Below, one piece after another: positions 6,675-15,119 of a stretch of DNA of 64,000 nt. Positions within the stretch are counted from its first letter, which is position 1. Each line of letters opens with the position of its first letter. The position numbers were made by a program, and so were the translations under genes. The stretch lies in NCBI GenBank assembly GCA_964487255.1, contig CAZAQV010000008.1:1-64000 (forward strand), given 5' to 3'. The notes under the pieces were generated by a model, which made no database searches, was not told the origin of the DNA, and worked only from the letters and a program-made list of their open reading frames with translations. The stretch is from CAZAQV01 sp964487255 (GTDB lineage Bacteria; Myxococcota_A; Polyangia; Polyangiales; CAZAQV01).

Positions 6675-7523
6675 ATGATCAGCAAAGAACGCCAAGTCGG
6701 GTCGCAGAACGTGCCCACCTTTCTTTACGGCACGGCGTGGAAAGAGGAAGCGACTGAAGCGTGCGTGACCGCAGCGCTTAAGGCGGGCTTTCGCGGCATC
6801 GACACCGCGAACCAGCGCAAGCACTACGATGAAGCTGGCGTCGGCGCGGCACTGAAACGCGCTTTTGTCGAGGGCCCGTTGTCTCGGAGCGACCTGTTCC
6901 TGCAGACCAAGTTCACGTTTGAGGCCGGCCAAGACCATCGATTGCCCTACGACCCCAGCGCATCCATCAGCGAACAGGTCCAGCAGTCGTTTCAAAGCTC
7001 GCTCGATCACCTGGGTGTTGACTATATCGACTCGCTCGTCCTGCACGGCCCCTCGCGGCGCAAGGGCCTTGGACCCGAGGACCGCGAAGCCTACCGCGCC
7101 ATGGAAACGCTCGCACGTGAGGGGAGGGTGCATTTGCTCGGCGTGAGCAACGTCAGCGCGGAGCAGCTCGCTGCCTTCTGCGAAGGAGCCGATGTGCCTC
7201 CCGCTTTCGTGCAGAACCGTTGCTTCGCCGACCAAGGTTGGGACGGAGCCGTTCGAAAAGTCTGCGCTGCGCACAACGTTGCCTACCAAGGCTTCTCGCT
7301 GCTCACGGCGAACCGTCGGGCGCTCACGAGTCCCGAAGTGACCCAAATCGCAGAGCGCCACCAAGCGACCGTCCCGCAAATCATCTTTCGCTTTGCTATG
7401 CAGCTCGGCATGTTCCCGCTGACCGGCACGACCGACCCGCAGCACATGGCCGAGGACCTCGACGCCTACCGAATCGAGCTCAGCGCTGAAGAAGTCGACA
7501 CGATCCTCACCATCGAATTGTGA
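6675..7523 (+). CDS. Aldo/keto reductase
   Basis: A 282-aa NADPH-dependent oxidoreductase of the AKR superfamily, a TIM barrel acting on carbonyl substrates in the cytoplasm. The signatures are GFRGIDTA with the catalytic Asp, HYDEAGVGAAL with the catalytic Tyr, LFLQTKF with the Lys, and SLVLHGPS with the His. The later VSNVSAEQL and VPQIIFRFAMQLG then PLTGTT segments form the cofactor-binding end of the barrel. The region between Asp and Tyr is somewhat longer than usual (NQRKH insertion). The ATG at 6675 was chosen because the residues upstream are not conserved. The substrate cannot be assigned. Confidence 0.9.
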   Translation: MISKERQVGSQNVPTFLYGTAWKEEATEACVTAALKAGFRGIDTANQRKHYDEAGVGAALKRAFVEGPLSRSDLFLQTKFTFEAGQDHRLPYDPSASISEQVQQSFQSSLDHLGVDYIDSLVLHGPSRRKGLGPEDREAYRAMETLAREGRVHLLGVSNVSAEQLAAFCEGADVPPAFVQNRCFADQGWDGAVRKVCAAHNVAYQGFSLLTANRRALTSPEVTQIAERHQATVPQIIFRFAMQLGMFPLTGTTDPQHMAEDLDAYRIELSAEEVDTILTIEL

Positions 7524-7553
7524 CTTGCGCCTCGTGACGGCTAGCAGGTCGAA

Positions 7554-7690
7554 TCAGATTTGCAGCGACACAGTGCCGACCTGATGAAACTCGGCCATCC
7601 ACCGCGTGCCCTCCGGGAAGAGAGTGTCTTTGATCCTTTTCTTCCACGCTTTGATTGCGTCGGCGTACATGGCATGTGGCTGAAGTCTTC
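7554..7690 (-). pseudogene. Fragment of an unidentified gene
   Basis: A short minus-strand frame encodes MYADAIKAWKKRIKDTLF followed by PEGTRWMAEFHQVGTVSLQI and a TGA stop. The composition and helix pattern look coding, but the frame is closed by a stop just upstream, so only the C-terminal end of a gene appears to survive. The family is not recognised. Confidence 0.3.
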
Positions 7691-7975
7691 ATGAGTGTTG
7701 GCCCGTTTGTAAGGCGAGGTATCGAGCACACGCTGGCGACCCAAGAACCTCTTGCCGGCCACGGAAACGCCAACCATGGTAGGATCGCACCTTCGCCCGT
7801 AAGATCGCCGGCGAAAAAGAGCGGGGTTACCGAATATGCACGCACGGGGTGGAAGTGGGGCACACTATAGCGCCCTGTATTTGCCGTGTGGGCGCGAGTA
7901 GGTGGTTAACCTCCGTATTCGCGCGCGACAAACTGGAGTACGATAGCGGTTGTTCAGCAACACAGGGAGAAACTC
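7691..7975. other. Intergenic region upstream of the coiled-coil gene
   Basis: No convincing gene is present. The last 30 bases include CAGGGAGAAACTC ahead of the ATG at 7976, a good ribosome-binding site. The rest presumably carries the promoter of the downstream gene. Confidence 0.5.
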
Positions 7976-8872
7976 ATGGGCGGCTTTTTTAACGGAATGT
8001 TCGGCGGCGGAACGAAAGCAGAAGTGCCGCAACTCGCGGCAGACGGTCAACAACAGTTCGTTGATAACAACGACATAGAAGACGCGATTGGCGAGATGCA
8101 CGCGGTCGCAGACGAGCCGAAGAGCGAGGTGATGGTGAAGCGTCCCCCAGATTTTTTGGACAACATCTATCCACCGATACCTGCTCGGCGTGAGTTTAGT
8201 GCCACGGAGGTATGGCAGCGCAGTGGTGTCGGCGAAGACGAGCAAGAAAACGTGGAGCGTGCGCAACAGCTGCTCGGTGGTCTGCCGCACGAGACACCCG
8301 ACGTGGTCAAACGACAAATCGTCGAGGCGGCTTTTAAGGCGTTTGAGGTGTCGATCGAGGACATCGTGGCGGCGGCCTCTCATCAAATCCATGCGCTGCG
8401 CGACTACATCGCCGATGCCAACGAGCGCGCAGAGCGCTTCAAGTCCGTGAGCGAAGAGCGCATCGCCGAGCTCGAGGCGGAAATCGAAAGAATTCGCGGC
8501 ACCATCATCGATAAGGATGACGAGCGCGAGCAACTCATTGGTTCCGCGATGGAGGTCATTGAGGACGTCGAACCCGTGCTCCATTTTTTCGGTGATGAGG
8601 GTGGCGTCACGTCACCCGGCGTTGGGGGAGCTAACGCGATACCTGCCGTGAGCCAGGGCGCGGTGGCCGTGAGCAAGCGCCCGGCTTCGTTCGCCCCGAA
8701 GGACGTGGCCGCAAGCAAGCCCCCTGCGTCGTTCCCCCCGAAGGTCGACGCCAGTGACCACGACCTGGCCCCACCGGACGCCTTTGGCGACTCCGACACG
8801 ACAGTTGCGGCGAGCCCGCAGCGCGACGAAGACGTCCAGGACTTGGACGACGCTGTCGAGCAAATCAGCTGA
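7976..8872 (+). CDS. Conserved-style coiled-coil protein of unknown function
   Basis: A 298-aa soluble acidic protein without a signal peptide. It begins MGGFFNGMFGGG, has an internal helix-rich block with TPDVVKRQIVEAAFKAFEVS, then a long charged coiled coil (about residues 140-185: ERAERFKSVSEERIAELEAE onward). It ends with a low-complexity Pro/Ala/Ser tail containing two similar KRPASFAPK/KPPASFPPK units. The Gly-rich N-terminus and coiled coil suggest a structural or scaffold role, for example in cell-envelope or cytoskeletal assembly, but no family is recognised. GGGAGAAA precedes the ATG at good spacing. A strong hairpin follows the stop. Confidence 0.75.
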   Translation: MGGFFNGMFGGGTKAEVPQLAADGQQQFVDNNDIEDAIGEMHAVADEPKSEVMVKRPPDFLDNIYPPIPARREFSATEVWQRSGVGEDEQENVERAQQLLGGLPHETPDVVKRQIVEAAFKAFEVSIEDIVAAASHQIHALRDYIADANERAERFKSVSEERIAELEAEIERIRGTIIDKDDEREQLIGSAMEVIEDVEPVLHFFGDEGGVTSPGVGGANAIPAVSQGAVAVSKRPASFAPKDVAASKPPASFPPKVDASDHDLAPPDAFGDSDTTVAASPQRDEDVQDLDDAVEQIS

Positions 8873-8891
8873 TCGGTATGGCCTTTGTACT

Positions 8892-8918
8892 GCCAAGACG
8901 CGGATGTCGCGTCTTGGC
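8892..8918 (+). terminator. Perfect 11-bp hairpin downstream of coiled-coil gene
   Basis: GCCAAGACGCG (8892-8902) pairs with CGCGTCTTGGC (8908-8918) over a 5-base loop. There is no T-run after it, so it may be a transcript-stabilising end or an attenuating structure rather than a classical intrinsic terminator. Confidence 0.5.
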
Positions 8919-8983
8919 GCAGGGGTCACTAGGCGGCTGCCGGAAAGTCGGTGTCGCGGTGTGAGATACGGTACTGTTCGGCG

Positions 8984-9547
8984 ATGAAACTTTGTTTGAG
9001 AACACTCTTTCTGATGTATGCCTTGGCGTTTGTGAGCTGTGGTGATGACGAGACCGCACCTGTGACGGCGACGTGCACAGGTACCGACTGCGTGTGCGGG
9101 GAGGGCAATGCGTGTGCTTGCTCGACCGATTGTCAGGCGACGTGTACCGACGACGGCTGTTCGCTCGCTTGCGATAGTTCGGCGAAGTGCAATGCCATGT
9201 CGACCGGGCCCGTTCTCGTCGGTTGCTCAGACTCGGCCGAGTGCAAAGGAAACGGCGGCGACGGAAGTGTGCTGAGCTGTGACCAAGAATCGAACTGTGA
9301 CCTCAAAGGCGGGGCGAACTCGACTGCCGAGTGCAACGATTCGGCGGACTGCAAGATTAACCTCGGGCCGTCGAGCACCGTGGCGTGCAACGACATGTCC
9401 AGCTGCGACATCAAATGTGACGACGGCGACTGCACGGTGCAGTGCGCAGCCACGGCCTCTTGCGCGCTCAACTGCGGGCCTGAAGGCGACACCAAGGCCG
9501 GGACCGAATGTCCCGACGGGCGCCTGATCTGCGGCACCGAGTGCTGA
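8984..9547 (+). CDS. Cys-rich lipoprotein
   Basis: A 187-aa protein with a lipoprotein signal (MKLCLRTLFLMYALAFVSCG, lipobox FVSC, no Asp after the Cys). The mature part is almost entirely short Cys-spaced units such as CNDSADCKINLG, CNDMSSCDIKCDDGDC and CAATASCALNCG. These resemble tandem beta-arch repeats with about 20-residue periodicity and more than 25 Cys in total. It is probably exported and disulfide-bonded or metal-binding on the cell surface. The ATG at 8984 is preferred over the longer frame because it places the signal at the N-terminus. No enzymatic motif is seen. Confidence 0.8.
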   Translation: MKLCLRTLFLMYALAFVSCGDDETAPVTATCTGTDCVCGEGNACACSTDCQATCTDDGCSLACDSSAKCNAMSTGPVLVGCSDSAECKGNGGDGSVLSCDQESNCDLKGGANSTAECNDSADCKINLGPSSTVACNDMSSCDIKCDDGDCTVQCAATASCALNCGPEGDTKAGTECPDGRLICGTEC

Positions 9548-9601
9548 GGTGAGTGCGACTCGCGAGCTCGCGCTCCACAGCGCCGCGTCCGGATCAGCAC
9601 C

Positions 9602-11137
9602 TTACGGGCAGCCGACGTAGGTGAAGTAGATTTCGTCGTTGCCGTCGCGTGCGTCGCGCCAGCCCACCCCGAAGTGTTCACCCGTCCATATCGCGGTGGC
9701 AAACTGACTATTTCCGGCTGCGTTTGTGACCCGCTGGTCCATCGAGTTTTTGACGCCGTTGACCCCGACTTGTGCGTAATAGATTTCGTCATCGCCGTCT
9801 CGCGCGTCGTGCCACGCGACAAGGTACTCGTTACCCGTCCAGTCGACTGATGCGTACGCTTGCACGGCGAGGTTGGTCGTGACGGGCAGAGGCGAACCCA
9901 CCTGCAGACGGCCGTCTTCATCGAACAACGAGAGGTAGACGTCGTCATCGTCTGCGCCGCTCGCATTGCCGTGCCACGTGACCGCGAAGCCTCCCGGCCC
10001 GTGTTCGAGGTTGGGCCAGCGTGCTCTGCCGGGGCCCGACACGAGCTGGTCATTCACCTCTTCGGTTTTCCCGTCCGCGCTGATGCGCGAGAAGTAAATG
10101 GCCTCGGTCGTGTTGACGCGGTCGTCGGCCCACACGACGCCCCACGCGGTTCCGTTCCACACCACGTTGCCGTAGCGTGACCGTGACTCGGTAGCCGTGA
10201 CAGGCAGCTTGCGGACCACCGTTCCGTCCGGTTCGAGCAATGCAAAATGGATGTCGCTTCCGGCGACCTCGCCGGACTCGTGCCAGACCACACCCCAGTG
10301 GTTGCCATTCCAAGCGACCCAAGGCCAAGGCTGGGTTCCGGTGGTTGCTGCGACGCTGACCTCCGTGCCAACCAACGTGCCATCCGCCTTGACGCGAATG
10401 AATACAACTTCGTCGTAGTTGCGCGATGCCACAATGCCAAACTCACCCGCTGTCGGGTTCCATGCTGCCGATGCAGAGGTGTAGATGCCCTTCGTGGTCA
10501 GCGGCTTTTCGGCACTCAGCGGTGAGCCGAACGCGTTCAAGGCTCGATAGTAGAGCTGAATGTCCTCGCCCGATTCACGTGACCAAAAGAGCCCAAACTG
10601 CGAGCCCGACCAGCCGAGGGCGACGTAGTCGTCGGGGTTCGCCTCGTCGGTGATGCGGTTGTCGGCGGCCAGGTTTGTCAAAAGCCCTTCGTCTGTGGTT
10701 GCGTCGCAGTCATCATCGAATCCGTTACAGGTTTCGGTTCCGGGTGGTGTTCCACCCATGCATGCGCCCCACTTTCCCTCGGAGCACGTTTGCATTCCGA
10801 ACGTGCAAATGCCGTGGTCGTTTCCGCACGCCTGCATCGTTCCCTCGCGGCAGGGGCAGGCGCCATCGATTGCGCCGTCGCACCCCGCGTCGAGCGCGGT
10901 CGCGTCAGCCAACGACGAATCGCCTACCTTTGCATCCGTTTCGGTGCGGGCGTCGTCCACGGTCGTCGCGTCGCGCATGACTTCGACGTCCTTCATCGCG
11001 CTATCGAACGCGACGATGGCATCGCCGCCCATGCTGCCGTCGGCTGGACCACCGCGGGCGGCGCACGAGCACCCCCAAACGGCCGGAAGCCAAAGACCGA
11101 GAAGGCAAAGCGTGATGAGGTGAGCCCGAAAAAGCAC
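9602..11137 (-). CDS. Surface lipoprotein with MopE-like segment and beta-propeller
   Basis: A 511-aa protein with a signal ending LWLPAVWGCSCAARGG (lipidated Cys), an Asp/Ala/Thr-rich linker to about residue 90, a Cys cluster (GACPCREGTMQACG) and one MopE-type unit CNGFDDDCDATTDEG. A large propeller follows, with repeated W-N/T-G-x-x-x-G-V-x-W blades: WNGNHWGVVWHESGE, WNGTAWGVVWADDR, WTGNEYLVAWHDARDGDDEIY, WTGEHFGVGWRDARDGNDEIY. Acidic blade tips (DARDGDDEIY) suggest calcium or carbohydrate contacts. It is likely displayed on the outer membrane. It is convergent with the Cys-rich lipoprotein and just downstream of the HTTM pair. Confidence 0.85.
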   Translation of the reverse strand: MLFRAHLITLCLLGLWLPAVWGCSCAARGGPADGSMGGDAIVAFDSAMKDVEVMRDATTVDDARTETDAKVGDSSLADATALDAGCDGAIDGACPCREGTMQACGNDHGICTFGMQTCSEGKWGACMGGTPPGTETCNGFDDDCDATTDEGLLTNLAADNRITDEANPDDYVALGWSGSQFGLFWSRESGEDIQLYYRALNAFGSPLSAEKPLTTKGIYTSASAAWNPTAGEFGIVASRNYDEVVFIRVKADGTLVGTEVSVAATTGTQPWPWVAWNGNHWGVVWHESGEVAGSDIHFALLEPDGTVVRKLPVTATESRSRYGNVVWNGTAWGVVWADDRVNTTEAIYFSRISADGKTEEVNDQLVSGPGRARWPNLEHGPGGFAVTWHGNASGADDDDVYLSLFDEDGRLQVGSPLPVTTNLAVQAYASVDWTGNEYLVAWHDARDGDDEIYYAQVGVNGVKNSMDQRVTNAAGNSQFATAIWTGEHFGVGWRDARDGNDEIYFTYVGCP

Positions 11138-11140
11138 GGA

Positions 11141-12076
11141 CTACCTTGACACGCCAACCCCATCGCGACCAGCGTCGCCCGGTTGCGTGTTCCAGCGGCA
11201 TCGGAAGCGCTCCCACTTGTTCACCAGCCAGGGCATGGAGCGCTCGGGCGCGAAGAAGCCCAGGAAGGCGATGCCGCTGAGCGGGTAGGGGAAGAGGATG
11301 GCCATCGTGACCAACACGCCCATGTGAAAGCCCCACACGCCAAGGGCCCAGCCTTGGCCGATGCGTCGGTGAAGCAGGGCGAGCGGTGCGAGCAGTTCGA
11401 GCGCCAACGTCAGCCACGCCAGCGGTGGCCACACCCATGCAACGGTGCTGAGCCATGCGCCGATCGGAGAGTGAACGCTTCCGAGTGCGGCTTTGCGTAT
11501 GGCGTCGTAGGCGACGTAGTTGCGCAAGAGATCGCTCGTCGCCCATTCGATTCCGCTCGCGCCAAGCTTGGCAATGCCCGCAACAAGGTATCCCGCTACG
11601 GTGATGGCGCACAGCCCCCAAACCGCAAAACCGTAGGGCGTTGCCTCGGTCGCCCGGCGTCGACCCGCCCGTCGGTCCAGCGACCATGCATCGGCGGAAG
11701 GCAAAAGCGCCAAGCCGATGACGTGAAGCACGAGCAAGTTCTCCGTGTGCAAGATCATGCCCCACGAGCTCGCGTAGGTCGTTACCCATAGAAGCAGCGC
11801 TGCGAATACGGGTCCTGTCACCGAAAAACGCCAGCCCAGACAAAACGCGCCGCCAAACAAACAGCAAGCGACGGCGATGAGCCACGTCACTGGACTCGGC
11901 AGTGGCGACTGCAACACGGACACCACGCCGATGGGCGCAAAATGTTGCAGGCGGGAAAAGTCACCGAAGTGCACGACGCGTGCGATCGCGTAGACCCAGG
12001 CGAAGAGGCCGACCCAAAAACGAATCGCGCCAAGTCGGTTCTCGTCACCCCACGTGCCTTTGCGCTGAGCGTTCAT
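11141..12076 (-). CDS. HTTM-like multi-pass membrane protein
   Basis: A 311-aa protein with about eight hydrophobic segments, an N-terminal RFWVGLFAWVYAIARVVHFGD, a central W-G-M-I-L-H-T-E-N-L-L-V-L-H segment, and GIAKLGASGIEWATSDLLRN followed by PPLAWLTLALELLAPLALL. This is the layout of the HTTM/vitamin-K-dependent gamma-carboxylase-related membrane domain common in myxobacteria. Catalysis is unproven for such bacterial members. The ATG at 12076 overlaps the TGA of the preceding gene (ATGA), so the two are translationally coupled. An ATG nine bases upstream is an alternative start. Confidence 0.7.
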   Translation of the reverse strand: MNAQRKGTWGDENRLGAIRFWVGLFAWVYAIARVVHFGDFSRLQHFAPIGVVSVLQSPLPSPVTWLIAVACCLFGGAFCLGWRFSVTGPVFAALLLWVTTYASSWGMILHTENLLVLHVIGLALLPSADAWSLDRRAGRRRATEATPYGFAVWGLCAITVAGYLVAGIAKLGASGIEWATSDLLRNYVAYDAIRKAALGSVHSPIGAWLSTVAWVWPPLAWLTLALELLAPLALLHRRIGQGWALGVWGFHMGVLVTMAILFPYPLSGIAFLGFFAPERSMPWLVNKWERFRCRWNTQPGDAGRDGVGVSR

Positions 12077-12495
12077 GGACCGCATCGCGCAAGCACGACC
12101 CGCTTGTCGGGTTTGTGGGTTTGCAGATAGCCCGGAACGGGCAGTTCATCTCGGACGACCAGCAGTGTGCTCGCTGTGCCGCGCGTTCGCAGTCGCTCGG
12201 CTACCGCAGCGCACAACTTGGCCGCTTCCGCAGGGCTCGAGGCGGCCCTCGCGATCGCCACCTTCGCCTGCAAAACCTCGCCGCTGGCGACCACCGCTGG
12301 GGGCACGGGTGCTTCGCTGTCTTCGCCTGTTGCCATGACGCGTGCGATGCTTACGACGTTGGGCCGCGCTTTGCTAAACATCGGAAACGTCGAGAGCGGG
12401 AAGCTGTCGCGCGCAAACCCGATGGGCGTCAAACTCGCTGTCAACAAGCCAAGGATGACGACCACAACGCGCACTTGCGGGTTTAGCGTGGCCAT
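12073..12495 (-). CDS. Small single-pass protein with FPMFS motif, partner of HTTM protein
   Basis: A 140-aa protein: an N-terminal transmembrane helix (VRVVVVILGLLTASLTPIGF) followed by SFPLSTFPMFSKARP and a small extracytoplasmic alpha/beta domain. In my recollection of the HTTM neighbourhood, a small protein with this S-x-F-P-M-F-S motif is typically encoded beside HTTM proteins, so the two likely work as a unit. The ATGA overlap with the downstream gene supports this. The start at 12495 (MATLNPQ) was chosen to place the helix at the N-terminus; the longer frame adds basic, signal-unlike residues. Confidence 0.65.
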   Translation of the reverse strand: MATLNPQVRVVVVILGLLTASLTPIGFARDSFPLSTFPMFSKARPNVVSIARVMATGEDSEAPVPPAVVASGEVLQAKVAIARAASSPAEAAKLCAAVAERLRTRGTASTLLVVRDELPVPGYLQTHKPDKRVVLARCGP

Positions 12496-12593
12496 AGGTT
12501 GGCTACCCGTAGCACACCTATGCGCCTTTTCACTTCGAGGTAGGGTGTAGGGCGCTTTGGTTGACAGCACCCGGCCTGCGGGCATGATGGCCC

Positions 12594-15119
12594 ATGCGTA
12601 AGCAACTTGTTCTGACTTTCACCATCGTCCTTTCGCTTGCGGGCTGCTCCGACGATACAGACGATGTCCCGTCCGACGCGAGTACCTCGGACGCTGCGCA
12701 GGACGCTGGCGTCGACGGCGGTGAAGGCACGGTTGAATCCACATTGACCGCCCTCGGCGTCGATATCACGCCAACGCCGCGGGTGGATCGAGACGGCGAC
12801 CCTCTTCCGGACAGCTATGCCCCGCTCGGCTCACGGCCCTTTGTCTTTAAGCACGACGAGGTACTGTTTGCGGGCCTTCAGCTCGAAGGTCAAAGCAACA
12901 CGACGGTGCTCTACAACGGTGTCGCGGAAACTCGAAAGCCGGATGGGACGCTCGACGAGCCACTTCACTTCGATGCGGTTACGACGCCAGAAGCGTCTTG
13001 GGACTCGACCGGCAATGCGCTGATTCTCAAGCGTAATGCCACGGCCGCGGACATCGACGGTGACGGTCGCGATGAAGTCGTGGTCGTCTTGCAGCGGATG
13101 GTGGACGAGAAGCTCTACGTCTTGTTTCAGGACGACGAGATGGGCGCGTTCGCCGCGAGCGAAGCGCAGCCCGTCGCCGAGACGGCGTTCGCCAACCTCT
13201 CACACATCGAGCTCGTCGCCGGTGACTTCGACGCCGACGGCGTGTTCGAGGTTGCGGTCGCGGTCACGCAAGACGGATCGGGTGGCCCGGGCAAAGTCAC
13301 GTTGCTGGTGCTCAAGTCGAACGCCGAGCTCAAGTTTGCGTTGATCGACGAGTGGACAAAGGAGGTCGCGCTCTCCGAGGCAGATGCACAAGTGTCCGTG
13401 GGTATGGCCGCCGGCAACCTCGACGACGACAGTCAAAGCGAGCTTGCATTGGTAGTCAATGAGTTGGTGGGAACGGCCGCCAATGCGCGGCTGCTCTTCT
13501 TTGATGGGGGAGCGTCAACGCCGGGCTTCGCCGACCTTGGTCCCATCGACCTGCCGCGCGAAGGTGGGCCGGAGCGCATCGCGATCGGCGACTGCGCGAT
13601 CGGCGACGTCGACGGAAACGGAGAGAGCGAACTGGTGGTTGGTGGCGTGTTCAATGTGAATACCAACTGTGACAACCCGCCAGACATGCTCTTCGGCACC
13701 TACGCCCTGAGCAAGGCGGGGCTACAGCAGAGCGAGCGAGCCACCGCGCTGTCGGCAGCGGACCTCGGGCCTTGCGAGAGCGCCGGACAGACCGCAGTTC
13801 GGGCAGCCTTCATCAACGTGCTCGATGCCGATGGCGATGGCGACATGGAGGTCGCGGCCAACCAAGCCGTCCTCGACTTCGACGTCTTACAGGGCACGTG
13901 GCAAGAGCTGGACCGGCTTGAGAGCGGTGCGTTTCTACCAGGCGCGACGGCAGCTTACACATTGGACCGTTCGACCAACGCCGTCGCGGTTGCGGAGGTC
14001 ACCGGCGATCAATACGACGACCTTATCTATGTCACGGAAAATGCGAGCGCTGCGCTCGTTTGGGGCGCGTCTGAAGACGATGTCGGCAACGTCAGCTTCG
14101 GAACCGTCGCGCAATTTCCACTCAGCCAAGGCGTGGTCGACAACCCGGTGATCGCTCCGGCCAATGTCGACCAAGATAGCTTTGCTTTGTCACACACGCT
14201 GGTCAACAAGACCGTGGTGTTCACCGAACCGCTGTTGGTCGCGACGCTGGCCGCTGCACCCTGTTACGCGTCGGAGCAAAACACCGACGCATGCACGACC
14301 TCGTTTGGACAGAGCACGTCCTCGGGCAACGAGCAGGACTTTTCCTTTACGGTCGCGGCGTCGATCATCGTCGGCCTCAGCTCGGGCGTGACGGTGCCTC
14401 TGGTCAAAGTTGAAGCCGAGACCGAACACAAGATCTCTGTCGCACTCACCGCGACCGGGTCCCACTCCTACAGCGTTGAAAAATCGGTGTCGTTTGAGAC
14501 GGGGCCGATCGAAGACACGGTCATCTTCACGACCGTGCCCTACGACAGATATACGTATGAGATCCTGTCACACCCCAACCCCACGCAAGTTGGGCAGTTT
14601 CGAACCTATTTGATCCCGCGCGACCCCATCACCGTGCAAGTCGAGCGTAGCTTTTACAATCAGCACGTGCTCAGCGGCAGCCCCATCGTCGGAACGGGCA
14701 TTTTCTCACACACACCAGGTGACCCCACCACGTACCCGACGACCTCCGAGCGCGACGATACGCTCAGTCAGTACGGCGGTCTCGTGACCGATGTGCAGAC
14801 CGTAGGCCAGGGCGAGGGCAGCGTCGAAGTGGGGCTCGACGTCTCCGAAGAGTGGGGCGGAGGCGGCTCGCTGGCGCTCGGTTACGAGTTTTCTGCAAAA
14901 GCGACCGCAGCAACATTCATCGCCGGCTACTCCGTGGGCGTCGAAGCCGAGTTCGGCCTCTACTGGAGCCGTGGCATGAGCGCGAGCTACCGCGGAACCG
15001 TCGGCAACCTCAGCGCGTCTGCGTTCGGCGACAAGCGCTACAGTTTTGGCCTGTTCACGTACAAAGCCGCGGACGCCTCGGGCCGCGAGTTTCATGTGCT
15101 CAACTACTGGGTCGAGTAG
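12594..15119 (+). CDS. FG-GAP/VCBS-repeat lipoprotein with unidentified beta-rich C-terminal domain
   Basis: An 841-aa protein. Lipoprotein signal MRKQLVLTFTIVLSLAGCSD, then an Asp/Ala-rich linker to about residue 45. Residues about 60-520 contain at least six FG-GAP-type calcium loops: DIDGDGRDEVVVV, DFDADGVFEVAV, NLDDDSQSELALV, DVDGNGESELVVGG, DADGDGDMEV and VTGDQYDDLIYV. The last 280 residues start with a Cys pair (CYASEQNTDACTTSFGQST) and continue as alternating amphipathic strands rich in Ser/Thr/Gly, ending HVLNYWVE. They could be a beta-barrel or pore-like domain, but no family is recognised. A TTGACA box lies at 12561-12566. The gene overlaps the convergent 15104-17293 gene by 16 bp. 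Confidence 0.8.
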   Translation: MRKQLVLTFTIVLSLAGCSDDTDDVPSDASTSDAAQDAGVDGGEGTVESTLTALGVDITPTPRVDRDGDPLPDSYAPLGSRPFVFKHDEVLFAGLQLEGQSNTTVLYNGVAETRKPDGTLDEPLHFDAVTTPEASWDSTGNALILKRNATAADIDGDGRDEVVVVLQRMVDEKLYVLFQDDEMGAFAASEAQPVAETAFANLSHIELVAGDFDADGVFEVAVAVTQDGSGGPGKVTLLVLKSNAELKFALIDEWTKEVALSEADAQVSVGMAAGNLDDDSQSELALVVNELVGTAANARLLFFDGGASTPGFADLGPIDLPREGGPERIAIGDCAIGDVDGNGESELVVGGVFNVNTNCDNPPDMLFGTYALSKAGLQQSERATALSAADLGPCESAGQTAVRAAFINVLDADGDGDMEVAANQAVLDFDVLQGTWQELDRLESGAFLPGATAAYTLDRSTNAVAVAEVTGDQYDDLIYVTENASAALVWGASEDDVGNVSFGTVAQFPLSQGVVDNPVIAPANVDQDSFALSHTLVNKTVVFTEPLLVATLAAAPCYASEQNTDACTTSFGQSTSSGNEQDFSFTVAASIIVGLSSGVTVPLVKVEAETEHKISVALTATGSHSYSVEKSVSFETGPIEDTVIFTTVPYDRYTYEILSHPNPTQVGQFRTYLIPRDPITVQVERSFYNQHVLSGSPIVGTGIFSHTPGDPTTYPTTSERDDTLSQYGGLVTDVQTVGQGEGSVEVGLDVSEEWGGGGSLALGYEFSAKATAATFIAGYSVGVEAEFGLYWSRGMSASYRGTVGNLSASAFGDKRYSFGLFTYKAADASGREFHVLNYWVE

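Noticed and set aside
9133..10053. 306-aa open frame on the minus strand across the Cys-rich lipoprotein and propeller genes
   Set aside because: It lies antisense to one gene and out of frame with the other, has low-complexity Arg/Ser/Thr composition and no start signal.
12561..12590. Sigma-70 promoter TTGACA just before the FG-GAP gene
   Set aside because: The -35-like box is present, but any -10 box at normal spacing falls on the start codon, so a promoter here cannot be argued.
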